A DNA stretch of 14,663 nucleotides from Candidatus Latescibacteria bacterium 4484_107 (lineage in GTDB: Bacteria > Latescibacterota > 4484-107): assembly GCA_002059205.1 (NCBI GenBank), contig MVCQ01000006.1, positions 1 to 14,663 of the forward strand, given 5' to 3'. Every line of letters begins with the position of its first letter. Position 1 is the first letter of the stretch. A program made the position numbers and the translations under genes. Under the pieces are notes generated by a model. That model was not told the DNA's origin, searched no databases, and was given only the letters and a program-made list of their open reading frames with translations. Shown in pieces: positions 6,636 through 13,072 of this stretch.

Positions 6636-7013
6636 CTATCCGAATTCCTCGTCGAAGTCGTACACCTCCCGAAAATCCTCGATGCGATCCTCCTCGGTTT
6701 TGCTCATCAGTCCGGCTTCAACTAAGCTGAACACGATGTTCCCGAAATCTTCGGTCCGGGCGATTCCCCAGTATTCGAACACCAACTTCGTCATCGGGCC
6801 GTATTCTTTCCGAGCGTATTCGCTGATTCCCCGGAGCAATTCCTGTCCGGTCACGTGGCGCGGGACTTTTTCTTTCTTCAGCGTATAGTCCAGCGCCTCG
6901 TACAGGAAAAAATACGCCTCCTTTTTATAGCGCCCATCTCGCTCGGCAAGTTCCTCGATCTGACGGGGCATATTGTTTGTGGATGTTGTCGGCACGTCAT
7001 TTTCTCCGATCAT
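6636..7013 (-). CDS. Minf_1886-like (TIGR04138-type) conserved protein of unknown function
   Basis: This is a 125-residue soluble, acidic protein with no signal peptide or membrane segment. The core runs IEELAERDGRYKKEAYFF, then EALDYTLKK, HVTGQELLRGISEYA, YGPMTKLVFEYWGI, RTEDFGNIVFSLVEAGL and EDFREVYDFDEEF. I recognise this combination as the uncharacterised Minf_1886 family, known mainly from Planctomycetes, Verrucomicrobia and related candidate phyla; the attribution is from memory. Its role is unknown. The start is ambiguous. The ATG at 7013 has only weak upstream pairing, a GTG at 6995 has GGAGA seven bases upstream, and the family-like core begins near the ATG at 6971. The upstream DNA is the 10-bp repeat array at 7022-7085. 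Confidence 0.82.
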   Translation of the reverse strand: MIGENDVPTTSTNNMPRQIEELAERDGRYKKEAYFFLYEALDYTLKKEKVPRHVTGQELLRGISEYARKEYGPMTKLVFEYWGIARTEDFGNIVFSLVEAGLMSKTEEDRIEDFREVYDFDEEFG

Positions 7014-7021
7014 TAAAGCTT

Positions 7022-7085
7022 ACCACGAAAAACCACGGAAAATCACAAATAACCACGGATCCAAACGGAAAACCACGGAAAAACC
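7022..7085. repeat. 10-bp tandem array upstream of the Minf_1886-like gene
   Basis: Six in-phase decamers, clearest as ACCACGAAAA and ACCACGGAAA (twice), with degenerate copies ATCACAAATA, ACCACGGATC and CAAACGGAAA between them, then a partial unit. The array begins eight bases upstream of the ATG at 7013. Confidence 0.75.
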
Positions 7086-7126
7086 GAGAGAACTTCTGTA
7101 CTATTTGTCAAGAATTTTGGTTGCCC

Positions 7127-7231
7127 TGAAAAGCCGGAGTGAACTCGGCACTGGCAAAACCAAAAAGCCTCTAAAGAGCCTGGAGAGCAGTCCCTTCAGG
7201 GAGTCCATGATTTTCCCAGTGCCGGCTTTCC
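7127..7231. other. Structured 105-bp intergenic element
   Basis: CGGCACTGGCAAAA (7146-7159) is the reverse complement, with one mismatch, of 7211-7224. An outer pairing, AAAGC at 7129-7133 with GCTTT at 7225-7229, can extend the stem. The 51-base interior holds further small stems, including CTCTAAAGAG and CCCTTCAGGG. It sits in the 291-bp gap between udk and the Minf_1886-like gene. It could be a small non-autonomous mobile element, an RNA structure in the operon transcript, or a terminator-like fold. A 35-codon frame on the minus strand lies inside it, but it has no independent support. Confidence 0.45.
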
Positions 7232-7304
7232 ACCGAAGTCAAAGCCCCTCCAAACTTCTGAAAACAATACTCTGTGCGCTTCCGTGATATTTCGTGGCGA
7301 GCCC

Positions 7305-7913
7305 TTATCTCCGGCCAGCGATATTCGACAGAATTTGATCCACGGAGCTTTGCAGAGGTTCCTCGCCGGAGACGACGAGATCGGCATATTGCCGGGAAGG
7401 CTCCACGAAGGCCGAGTGCATCGGGCGGACGAAGGTGAGGTACCGCTCAATTACCGACTCAACGGTATCCCCGCGTTCGATCAGATCCCGCTTCAGGCGG
7501 CGGATAAAGCGCACGTCCGGGGCGGCGTCCACGAAGACCTTCCTATCCATCAGCGCCCTCAAGTCCGGGTCGTGAAGCGCCATAATGCCTTCCAGCACGA
7601 TGACGCTCCGGGGCGGAATGACCGCTCCCGTTTCGACACGGATGTGCATTCCATATTCGTAGGACAGGCGTGGGATCGTGCGTCCGGATTTAAGCTCGCG
7701 AAGATGCGCGATCAAAAGCGGCGCATCGAAGGCGGACGGATGATCGTAATTGACGCGCTCCCGTTCCTTCGGCGCGAGGTGACTGCGGTCCCGGTAGTAC
7801 GCATCCTGCTCGATAAGGACCGCTCGTGCTTCTCCCATCGTCTCCACAATCCGCTTCGCAATGGTGCTCTTACCCGATCCCGTTCCTCCCGCGATTCCGA
7901 TCAATAGGTTCAT
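7305..7913 (-). CDS. udk: Uridine kinase
   Basis: This is a 202-residue P-loop kinase that phosphorylates uridine and cytidine to the monophosphates in pyrimidine salvage. The Walker A loop is GGTGSGKST at residues 9-17. QDAYYRD near 36-42, NYDHPSAFD near 54-62 and the YEYGMHIR region match the uridine kinase/phosphoribulokinase family. VIVLEGIMAL carries the Walker B-like strand, and FIRRLKRDLIERGD fits the lid region. Length is typical. I chose the ATG at 7911-7913 because AGGA precedes it by five bases and the family begins with a hydrophobic strand; an ATG two codons earlier lacks a ribosome site. It follows the M42 peptidase gene, separated only by a 7-bp array, so the two are likely co-transcribed from the promoter at 9134-9162. 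Confidence 0.9.
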   Translation of the reverse strand: MNLLIGIAGGTGSGKSTIAKRIVETMGEARAVLIEQDAYYRDRSHLAPKERERVNYDHPSAFDAPLLIAHLRELKSGRTIPRLSYEYGMHIRVETGAVIPPRSVIVLEGIMALHDPDLRALMDRKVFVDAAPDVRFIRRLKRDLIERGDTVESVIERYLTFVRPMHSAFVEPSRQYADLVVSGEEPLQSSVDQILSNIAGRR

Positions 7914-7921
7914 AAGCATCC

Positions 7922-8019
7922 TGAAACGTGAAAAGTGAAACGCAAGTCGTAAATCGGCTCTCCGACCTCTGACCTCCGACCTCTGTCTTCCGACCTCTGA
8001 CCTCCGACCTCTGTCTTCC
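7922..8019. repeat. 7-bp tandem array, 14 units, with an internal exact 28-bp duplication
   Basis: Fourteen consecutive heptamers fill the spacer between the M42 peptidase stop (8022-8024) and udk. Units run from TGAAACG and TGAAAAG through degenerate copies to GACCTCT and GACCTCC types. The block 7962-7989 is repeated exactly at 7990-8017 (four heptamers each), which suggests recent expansion by whole units. Confidence 0.85.
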
Positions 8020-8021
8020 TG

Positions 8022-9080
8022 CTACGGCGTAAAATCCACGCTGTCATCTACTCTGAGGACGAAAGCGGTCAGCAATTTGGTCACATTCTCCACATCCTTG
8101 AGGGACAGCGTTTCCACCGCCGTGTGCATATAGCGCAGGGGGATGCTCACCAGACCCGTGGCGACTCCGGCACGCGTAAGCTGGATCGCATTGGCGTCCG
8201 TGCCCGTGCCTCTCGGTGCGGCTTCGATCTGGTAGGGAATCTTTTCCTCCTCGGCGGTCTGGATCAGCATCCGCTCCACGACCGGGTTGATGTTCGCGCC
8301 CCGCGAGATGGCCGGTCCGGCCCCGAGTTTGATGTCCCCGACGCGCTTTTTATCCATATCCGGATGATCGGTGGCGTGGGTGACGTCCACCGCGATGCCG
8401 ACCTTCGGATCGACCCCATATGCGCTCGTGTGAGCGCCCCGGAGTCCCACTTCCTCTTGTACAGTAGAGACGGAGTAAACCGCCGCTTTGAAGGATTTTC
8501 CGGACAGCATCCTCAGCACCTCTCCCACCGCGAAGCTGCCCGCCTTGTCGTCGAAGGCCCGGGAGACCGCCAGATCCCTCCGCATTTTTTCAAACGCCAC
8601 GGTGTACGTGACGGGATCGCCCACGGAGACCAGAGATTCCGCTTCTTTCTTATCCTTCACTCCGATGTCAATCCAGAGGTCGTGGATCTCCGATTTCTTT
8701 TTGCGCTCCTCGTCGGTCATCACGTGGATGGCCTTCTTGCCGGTGACGCCGAGGATCGGCCCGTTCTTCGTATGCACGTGCACCCTTCGGCCCGGAATGA
8801 TGTTGACGTCGAAGCCTCCGATGGTGCGAAAATGGAGGAACCCTTCGTCAGTTATATACTGAACCATAAAGCCCAACTCGTCGCAGTGCCCGGCGAGAAG
8901 AACACGGGGACTGCCCCCTTCGTTCTTGATCCCGATGCAGTTGCCGTGCATATCCGTCTCGATGCGGTCGGCATACGGGCCTACGTTTTTTCGCCAGACC
9001 TTCTGGGCGGGCTGCTCGAACCCCGATGGGCTGGGGGCTTCTATCAAGCTCTTCAGGAAAGAGAGGGATTTCTTCGTCAT
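8022..9080 (-). CDS. M42-family metallo-aminopeptidase (FrvX/TET-like)
   Basis: This 352-residue cytoplasmic enzyme belongs to peptidase family M42, which trims short peptides and usually assembles as a tetrahedral dodecamer. The di-metal ligands and catalytic residues can be read directly: H65 in LLAGHCDELG, the bridging aspartate D177 in SRAFDDKAGS, E209 and E210 in VQEEVGLRG, D232 in IAVDVTHATD, and H319 in RYMHTAVE. PSPSGFE near the N-terminus and RGTGTDANAIQ near residue 290 are also family hallmarks. Annotation pipelines often call such proteins endoglucanase M or cellulase by mistake. The start is supported by AAAGGAG at 9088-9094, about seven bases upstream. It is the first gene after a strong promoter and probably leads the run into udk. 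Confidence 0.93.
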   Translation of the reverse strand: MTKKSLSFLKSLIEAPSPSGFEQPAQKVWRKNVGPYADRIETDMHGNCIGIKNEGGSPRVLLAGHCDELGFMVQYITDEGFLHFRTIGGFDVNIIPGRRVHVHTKNGPILGVTGKKAIHVMTDEERKKKSEIHDLWIDIGVKDKKEAESLVSVGDPVTYTVAFEKMRRDLAVSRAFDDKAGSFAVGEVLRMLSGKSFKAAVYSVSTVQEEVGLRGAHTSAYGVDPKVGIAVDVTHATDHPDMDKKRVGDIKLGAGPAISRGANINPVVERMLIQTAEEEKIPYQIEAAPRGTGTDANAIQLTRAGVATGLVSIPLRYMHTAVETLSLKDVENVTKLLTAFVLRVDDSVDFTP

Positions 9081-9133
9081 TGAAAAACTCCTTTCTCAGA
9101 TACGTGATAGGTTGGATGAATGCGCGTTATGAT

Positions 9134-9162
9134 AATTTAGCAAGTTTCGGGCGTTTTGTCAA
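9134..9162 (-). promoter_or_regulatory. Sigma-70-type promoter for the M42 peptidase gene
   Basis: On the minus strand, TTGACA (9157-9162) matches the -35 consensus, followed after exactly 17 bp by TAAATT (9134-9139). It lies about 55 bp upstream of the start codon. A small GCCC/GGGC hairpin with a five-base loop sits at 9173-9185 between this site and the plus-strand gene. Confidence 0.7.
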
Positions 9163-9204
9163 GAGCGATTCCGCCCTTTTCGGGCAGTATGGGTAATTTT
9201 CTTC

Positions 9205-9233
9205 TTGCCTGAAGATCAAAAAAGTGTTACCAT
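9205..9233 (+). promoter_or_regulatory. Possible promoter for the dehydrogenase gene
   Basis: TTGCCT (9205-9210), a 17-bp spacer, then TACCAT (9228-9233): four of six matches in each box. A TTGACA at 9233-9238 has no -10 partner. The position suits a divergent promoter, but the match is only moderate. Confidence 0.3.
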
Positions 9234-9266
9234 TGACAATTGGTCGCCAATGTCCGTTTCGATTTT

Positions 9267-9298
9267 CTTTGTGCCTCTGTGCTTCTGTGCCTTTATCC
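9267..9298. repeat. 8-bp tandem array in the dehydrogenase leader
   Basis: Four in-phase octamers: CTTTGTGC, CTCTGTGC, TTCTGTGC and CTTTATCC. They lie between the putative promoter and the start codon, in the untranslated leader if that promoter is used. Confidence 0.6.
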
Positions 9299-9357
9299 CT
9301 TCCCCCTTTTTTACATCGTTCTTCTCTTTTACCTTGTTTTTGTGGAGGAAATGTGCT

Positions 9358-10368
9358 GTGGAACAACTCAAGATCGTGGTAACGGACTACATCGAGCCGG
9401 ATCTGAACTGGGAAGCGGAGGAACTGGCAAAGCACGACAACGTCCGCTTCGAGCAGTACCAACTCAAGTTTGCGCCGCAAGAGGAACTGCTCTCCGCCAT
9501 TCGGGTTGCGGACGTGGTCGTGGTGAATATGGCTCCGATGACCGCGGAAGTGATCGGGGCGTTGGAACGATGTCGTCTGATCATCCGGCACGGCATCGGA
9601 TACGACAATGTAGATCTGAAGGCCGCCACGGCAAAGGGCATTCGGGTGGCCAATATCCCGGACTATTGCCCGGAGGAGGTGGCCGAGCACGCCATCGCGC
9701 ACATTTTTTCCTGTTATCGGCAGGTGGTGCGCTCCCGAAAGGTGTTGGAGGAATCCAGTCGAAAGGGGACGTGGGATTTCTCCGGCGTGCCGAGGATGTT
9801 CCGAATGTCCGGGAAGACATTGGGGATCGTGGGCTGTGGGCGGGTCGGCAGCCGGGTGCTCAAAAAGATGGAAGGGATGGAGATGTCGTCCCTCGTCTGC
9901 GATCCGTATCTTTCGGAGGAGCGAAAACGGGAATTGAAAATCGAATGCGTGGATCTGGAGACCGTGCTGAAGGGTGCGGACGTGGTGACGCTGCACACGC
10001 CGCTGGGCGAGGAAACGCGCCACCTCATCGGCGCACCGCAGCTTCGATTGATGAAGGAGACCGCCTATCTGATCAACACGGCACGAGGACCGATCGTGGA
10101 TGTGGACGCCCTGGCTCAGGCCCTCCGGGAAGGCTGGATCGCCGGAGCCGGTATTGACGTGTACGAGAAGGAGCCGCCCGATCCGACGTATCCCCTGTTC
10201 GGATTGGAGAATGCGGTGCTCACGCCCCATCTCGCGTGGAGTTCGGAGGAGGCTGGATGGGATATTCGGGTGAAGATATTGGAGGACATTCGGCGGTTTA
10301 TGGACGGGAAGCCGCCGAGGTTTGTGGTGAACCCGGAGGTGGAGGAGGTGCTTGGAGGCCAGGAGTGA
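9358..10368 (+). CDS. D-isomer-specific 2-hydroxyacid dehydrogenase (SerA/CtBP-like)
   Basis: This is a 336-residue NAD(P)-dependent enzyme that interconverts 2-keto acids and D-2-hydroxy acids; the exact substrate is not evident. The Rossmann motif GCGRVG is at residues 159-164, with acidic D182 (CDPYL) placed to bind the NAD ribose. The catalytic triad is R243 (NTARGPIVD), E272 (YEKEPPDP) and H291 (LTPHLAW). The N-terminal substrate-domain strand RHGIGYDNVD lies near 77-86. There is no C-terminal ACT domain, so it is not a regulated SerA of the long type. The start is a GTG at 9358-9360, chosen because GGAGGAA lies at 9344-9350 and the protein then starts with the expected beta strand (LKIVVTDY). 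An aminotransferase follows after a 7-bp array, which suggests a keto-acid/amino-acid conversion pair. Confidence 0.92.
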   Translation: MEQLKIVVTDYIEPDLNWEAEELAKHDNVRFEQYQLKFAPQEELLSAIRVADVVVVNMAPMTAEVIGALERCRLIIRHGIGYDNVDLKAATAKGIRVANIPDYCPEEVAEHAIAHIFSCYRQVVRSRKVLEESSRKGTWDFSGVPRMFRMSGKTLGIVGCGRVGSRVLKKMEGMEMSSLVCDPYLSEERKRELKIECVDLETVLKGADVVTLHTPLGEETRHLIGAPQLRLMKETAYLINTARGPIVDVDALAQALREGWIAGAGIDVYEKEPPDPTYPLFGLENAVLTPHLAWSSEEAGWDIRVKILEDIRRFMDGKPPRFVVNPEVEEVLGGQE

Positions 10369-10462
10369 AACGGGAAACGTGATGCGTGGTGCGTGATGCG
10401 TGAGTGACCAGTCACGTTTCACTGGTCTCGGCGCACCAATCACTACTCACCACTCACGAAAG
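10365..10462. repeat. 7-bp tandem array, 14 units, switching to reverse-complement half-way
   Basis: Fourteen perfect-length heptamers run from the dehydrogenase stop codon to the ribosome site of the aminotransferase. The first six are GTG-type (GTGAAAC, GTGATGC, GTGGTGC), and the last eight are mostly AC-type (ACGTTTC, ACTACTC, ACCACTC). At the switch, GACCAGT and ACTGGTC form a 7-bp stem around an 8-base loop (10406-10427). Confidence 0.85.
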
Positions 10463-10469
10463 GCTTGCT

Positions 10470-11783
10470 ATGATCGTACACGTTAAAGACCAACTCCCAG
10501 GACCGAAGTCCCGGGAATATCTCGCGCTTTCGGATCAGTATGAGGCGCGCTGCATCAACCAGCAGGCTCCGATTGTGTGGGAGCGCGGCGATGGGGTGGT
10601 GGTGACGGACGTGGATGGGAACACTTACATTGACTTCACCTCCGGAGTTTTGGTGACCAACGTGGGGCACAGTCATCCCAAACACGTGAAGGCCATTCAG
10701 GAGGCTGCGGCCAAGCTCTTGAATTGCTACGATTTCCCCACTCCGGACCGGGTGACGTTAGCCAAACGCTTGGTGGAACTCATGCCGGAGCATCTGAACA
10801 AAGCCTTCCTGCTGACCACCGGCAGCGAAGCCACGGAGGCGGCGATGCGGGTGGCCAAGCGGTACACGGGCCGGCACGAGATGCTCTCTTTCTACGGAGG
10901 CTTTCACGGACGAACCTTCGGGGCGATGAGTATGGCGGGCAAGATGGGCACGAAGAAGCGGTTCGGCCCGTTGATGCCGGGATGTATCTATGCCCCGTTC
11001 CCCTATTGCTTCCGGTGTCCATTTAAGAAAAAACCGGAGACGTGCGGGCTGTTCTGTCTGGAATTTTTGGACACCGTCGTATCCGTGGAGTCCACCGGCG
11101 ATCTGGCCGCGTTGATCATCGAGCCGTATCAGGGCGGCGCAGGCTTCATTTTTCCGCCGGAGGGATACCTGAAAAAATTGGAAACGTGGGCGAAGGAGCG
11201 GGACGTGCTGTTTATCTTGGACGAGGTGCAGGCTTCCTTCGGACGGACCGGAAAGATGTTTGCCCTGGAGTGGGAGGATCTGCGCCCCAATATGCTCTGT
11301 CTCGGAAAGGGCATCGGGAGCGGCGTGCCGACGGCGGCCTTGATGGCCGAGTCGCGCATCATGGCCTCTCTATCTCCCGGCGAGATGAGCAGCACCACCG
11401 GAGGCAATCCGCTCTCCTGTGCCGCGGCGCTGGCTGTGCTGGATATTATGGAGGAGGAGCGGCTGCCGGATAATGCGCTTAAGGTGGGAGATTACCTCTT
11501 CCGGCGGCTGAAAAAGTTGAGCGAGGAAGTGACGGTTCTCGGAGACGTGCGCGGCCGTGGCCTGGTGATCGGTCTGGAGTTCGTCACGGACAAAAAGACG
11601 TTGGAGCCGTCGGCGGAGATCACCGTAGAGGTGGTCAATCGTTGCTGTCAGTCCGGGCTGTTAGTGGGCCGCGTGGGCATTTACGGCAACGTGATCCGCG
11701 TTGCGCCGCCGTTGGTGATCACCGAGACCGAGGCGGAAGAGGCCGCGGATATTCTGGAGAAGGTCATAAAAGGAATCAAGTAG
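10470..11783 (+). CDS. Class III PLP aminotransferase, GabT-like
   Basis: This is a 437-residue fold-type I, class III (ornithine/GABA-type) aminotransferase that transfers an amino group from an omega- or alpha-amine to a keto acid. The PLP-binding lysine is K280 (CLGKGIGSGVP), and D251 in ILDEVQASFGRTG contacts the pyridine nitrogen. TTGSEATEAAMRVAK (116-130) and GGFHGRTFGAMS (143-154) form the phosphate pocket. A cysteine-containing insert near 180-196 has C180 and C183 (YCFRCPF), then C192 and C196 (CGLFC). Some GABA aminotransferases have CxxC cysteines there that bind a [2Fe-2S] cluster at the dimer interface. The ATG at 10470 has AAAGG eight bases upstream. Closest named activity: 4-aminobutyrate aminotransferase; acetylornithine-type substrates cannot be excluded. 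Confidence 0.9.
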   Translation: MIVHVKDQLPGPKSREYLALSDQYEARCINQQAPIVWERGDGVVVTDVDGNTYIDFTSGVLVTNVGHSHPKHVKAIQEAAAKLLNCYDFPTPDRVTLAKRLVELMPEHLNKAFLLTTGSEATEAAMRVAKRYTGRHEMLSFYGGFHGRTFGAMSMAGKMGTKKRFGPLMPGCIYAPFPYCFRCPFKKKPETCGLFCLEFLDTVVSVESTGDLAALIIEPYQGGAGFIFPPEGYLKKLETWAKERDVLFILDEVQASFGRTGKMFALEWEDLRPNMLCLGKGIGSGVPTAALMAESRIMASLSPGEMSSTTGGNPLSCAAALAVLDIMEEERLPDNALKVGDYLFRRLKKLSEEVTVLGDVRGRGLVIGLEFVTDKKTLEPSAEITVEVVNRCCQSGLLVGRVGIYGNVIRVAPPLVITETEAEEAADILEKVIKGIK

Positions 11784-11807
11784 AGACGAAAAAAACAAGC
11801 ACGCGGG

Positions 11808-11870
11808 GTGAAACGTGATACGCCATCAGTCACCAATCACCAAACTTTGCGTTCTTTGCATCTTTGCGGT
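11808..11870. repeat. 7-bp array joined to a half 9-bp array
   Basis: Five heptamers at 11808-11842 (GTGAAAC, GTGATAC, GCCATCA, GTCACCA, ATCACCA) are followed by CTTTGC-type units at 11845, 11854 and 11862 (spacing 9 then 8 bp). The second part is the reverse-complement arm of the GCAGAG-type element without its partner. It lies 25 bp after the aminotransferase stop and ahead of the lipoprotein gene. Confidence 0.7.
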
Positions 11871-11911
11871 GAAATTTGGCCTTCTTACGATTGAAGCAAG
11901 GATGGTGCGCT

Positions 11912-12391
11912 ATGAACGCTGTCAAAGCAGGAGTGATCGCTCTTCTGATCGGATTGTTTTTCGCGGTGGGCTGCGGCGACGGGGAGAAAAAGGAACCCAA
12001 GTCGGGAAAGGATCGGGAGACGGGTGAAGGGAAAACTCCTTCTCAGGTCGCGGTTGAACCGAGCCGACAAAAGATCGTGGTCAGCGATCTGAAGATATGC
12101 GAGGGGATCCGAAGTCGCACGCCGATCAAAGTCGGGAGCCGCTTTCCCAAAACCGTCCGTGGATTATATTGCTTCTCCGAAATTCGAGGTGCGGAGGAAC
12201 CCACCACCATATCCCATCTCTGGTACTACAAAGGCAAGATGATGGCGGACGTCACCTTGTCTGTCAATTATAAACGGACGCGGACGTGGAGTTCGAAGAA
12301 CATCCAGAGCGACTGGATCGGGGAATGGAAGGTCTATGTGGTATCCTCCTACGGCAACGTATTGGCTTCGACCCAGTTTACCATAGAGTAA
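11912..12391 (+). CDS. DUF2914-type lipoprotein
   Basis: This is a 159-residue exported protein. The N-terminus MNAVKAGVIALLIG is followed by FFAVGC, a plausible though imperfect lipobox (Ala rather than Leu at -3), which would lipidate C21. A charged linker of about 35 residues (rich in Lys, Glu and Gly) follows. The C-terminal half resembles DUF2914: RGLYCFSEIRGAEEPTTISH, then WYYKGKMMADVTLSVNY, the RTWSSKNI segment, and GEWKVYVVSSYGNVLAS near the end. The family is predicted to form a small beta domain of unknown function, sometimes beside chaperone-like or envelope genes. The start at 11912 has AAGGA about ten bases upstream. It is probably transcribed with the aminotransferase, though a repeat-containing gap of about 128 bp separates them. 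Confidence 0.8.
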   Translation: MNAVKAGVIALLIGLFFAVGCGDGEKKEPKSGKDRETGEGKTPSQVAVEPSRQKIVVSDLKICEGIRSRTPIKVGSRFPKTVRGLYCFSEIRGAEEPTTISHLWYYKGKMMADVTLSVNYKRTRTWSSKNIQSDWIGEWKVYVVSSYGNVLASTQFTIE

Positions 12392-12468
12392 GCCCCATCC
12401 ATTATCCCATCCATTGGGCCGCACTACCTTAGAGGTAAGTGCTCAGACAAAGTTATTTTCTTGTGCTC

Positions 12469-12586
12469 ACCGCAGAGTCCGCGGAGTTCGCAGAGGGAAG
12501 AAAGTGAGAAAGTGAGACGGTGACCCCCCTCCCACTTTCCCACTTTCATAGGGAGTTTCTCTGCGTGCTTTGAGTGCTCTACGGTG
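12469..12586. repeat. Nested inverted element: 9-bp units outside, 8-bp units inside
   Basis: The outer left arm has three exact-length nonamers (ACCGCAGAG, TCCGCGGAG, TTCGCAGAG; 12469-12495). The outer right arm has three reverse-type nonamers (CTCTGCGTG, CTTTGAGTG, CTCTACGGT; 12559-12585). Between them are seven octamers at 12499-12554, starting with AGAAAGTG twice and returning as CCCACTTT twice, so the interior is itself an inverted repeat. The interior closely resembles the array at 4860-4923. Confidence 0.8.
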
Positions 12587-12710
12587 CGGATTATATGCAC
12601 TTAGCGCCCTTCGGGCGGGCTTGCGTAAGTCGCCAATAAGAGCCCATCCGACACGCTGCGTCACAAAATGGAATACTGTTCAGGAAGCGTTTGTTCATTT
12701 TTTCTCTGTA

Positions 12711-12790
12711 CCCCTCCCTGTAACGGGGAGAGGAGCTATTTTTCCGAAGGCAGGGAAAGCATACTCCCCCTTCCCTTGTAGGAAAGGGGG
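12711..12790. repeat. Paired C-rich/G-rich hairpins
   Basis: A first hairpin pairs CTCCC (12714-12718) with GGGGAG (12725-12730). A second pairs 12766-12775 (CCCCCTTCCC) with 12781-12790 (GGAAAGGGGG), nine of ten positions, around the loop TTGTA, and is followed by GGGGGGGT. The second looks like a dispersed palindromic repeat found in several bacterial phyla; that comparison is from memory. Confidence 0.5.
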
Positions 12791-13002
12791 CTGGGGGGGT
12801 AGGTTGGGTGCTGAAAAAACATGCAAAAGCATTTCAAAAATCACTTGAAACCCTAAAAAAAAATGGAAATTCCTATAGGATGAACTTAATTCTGTCCACC
12901 TACTTATGCAGAGTTCTTCAGATTTCCCCTATATCTACTTTGTTTAATCCGTGAAAATCCGTAGTTTCCGTGTCCCATTTCTTTTGGGTTTTGGTTACAC
13001 TT

Positions 13003-13047
13003 TTTCCGCGCGGTCTCTTCTATGTGTGCGGGACGCTTTCCGCGCGG
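13003..13047. promoter_or_regulatory. Direct repeat of TTTCCGCGCGG ahead of the nitroreductase
   Basis: An 11-bp sequence occurs at 13003-13013 and again at 13037-13047, 34 bp apart start to start. Each copy contains the palindrome CCGCGCGG. The second copy ends about a dozen bases before the GGAGGA ribosome site. A regulator-binding pair is possible; no promoter boxes are clear nearby. Confidence 0.3.
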
Positions 13048-13072
13048 ACGGATGGGAAAGGAGGAAAAGATT

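Larger units (their letters stand above)
12392..13072. other. Gene-free, repeat-rich gap of about 680 bp
   Basis: No credible gene on either strand. It holds, in order: the nested inverted element at 12469-12586; a small CGCCC/GGGCG hairpin at 12605-12617 without a T-tract; two C/G-rich hairpins at 12711-12790; an AT-rich stretch at 12805-12945; three degenerate units of about 10 bp at 12946-12975 (AATCCGTGAA type); and two copies of TTTCCGCGCGG at 13003-13013 and 13037-13047 just ahead of the nitroreductase ribosome site. Confidence 0.65.

Noticed and set aside
8124..9083. 319-codon open frame on the plus strand opposite the M42 peptidase
   Set aside because: Antisense shadow of a gene whose metal ligands are all present; no independent motif.
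9171..9187. GCCC/GGGC hairpin between the divergent promoters as a terminator
   Set aside because: The stem is only 4 bp and no T-tract follows on either strand.
9127..10443. 438-codon open frame on the minus strand opposite the dehydrogenase
   Set aside because: It lies antisense to a gene with complete catalytic motifs, is rich in His/Arg/Pro as typical for a shadow of GC-rich coding DNA, and has no ribosome site or family motif.
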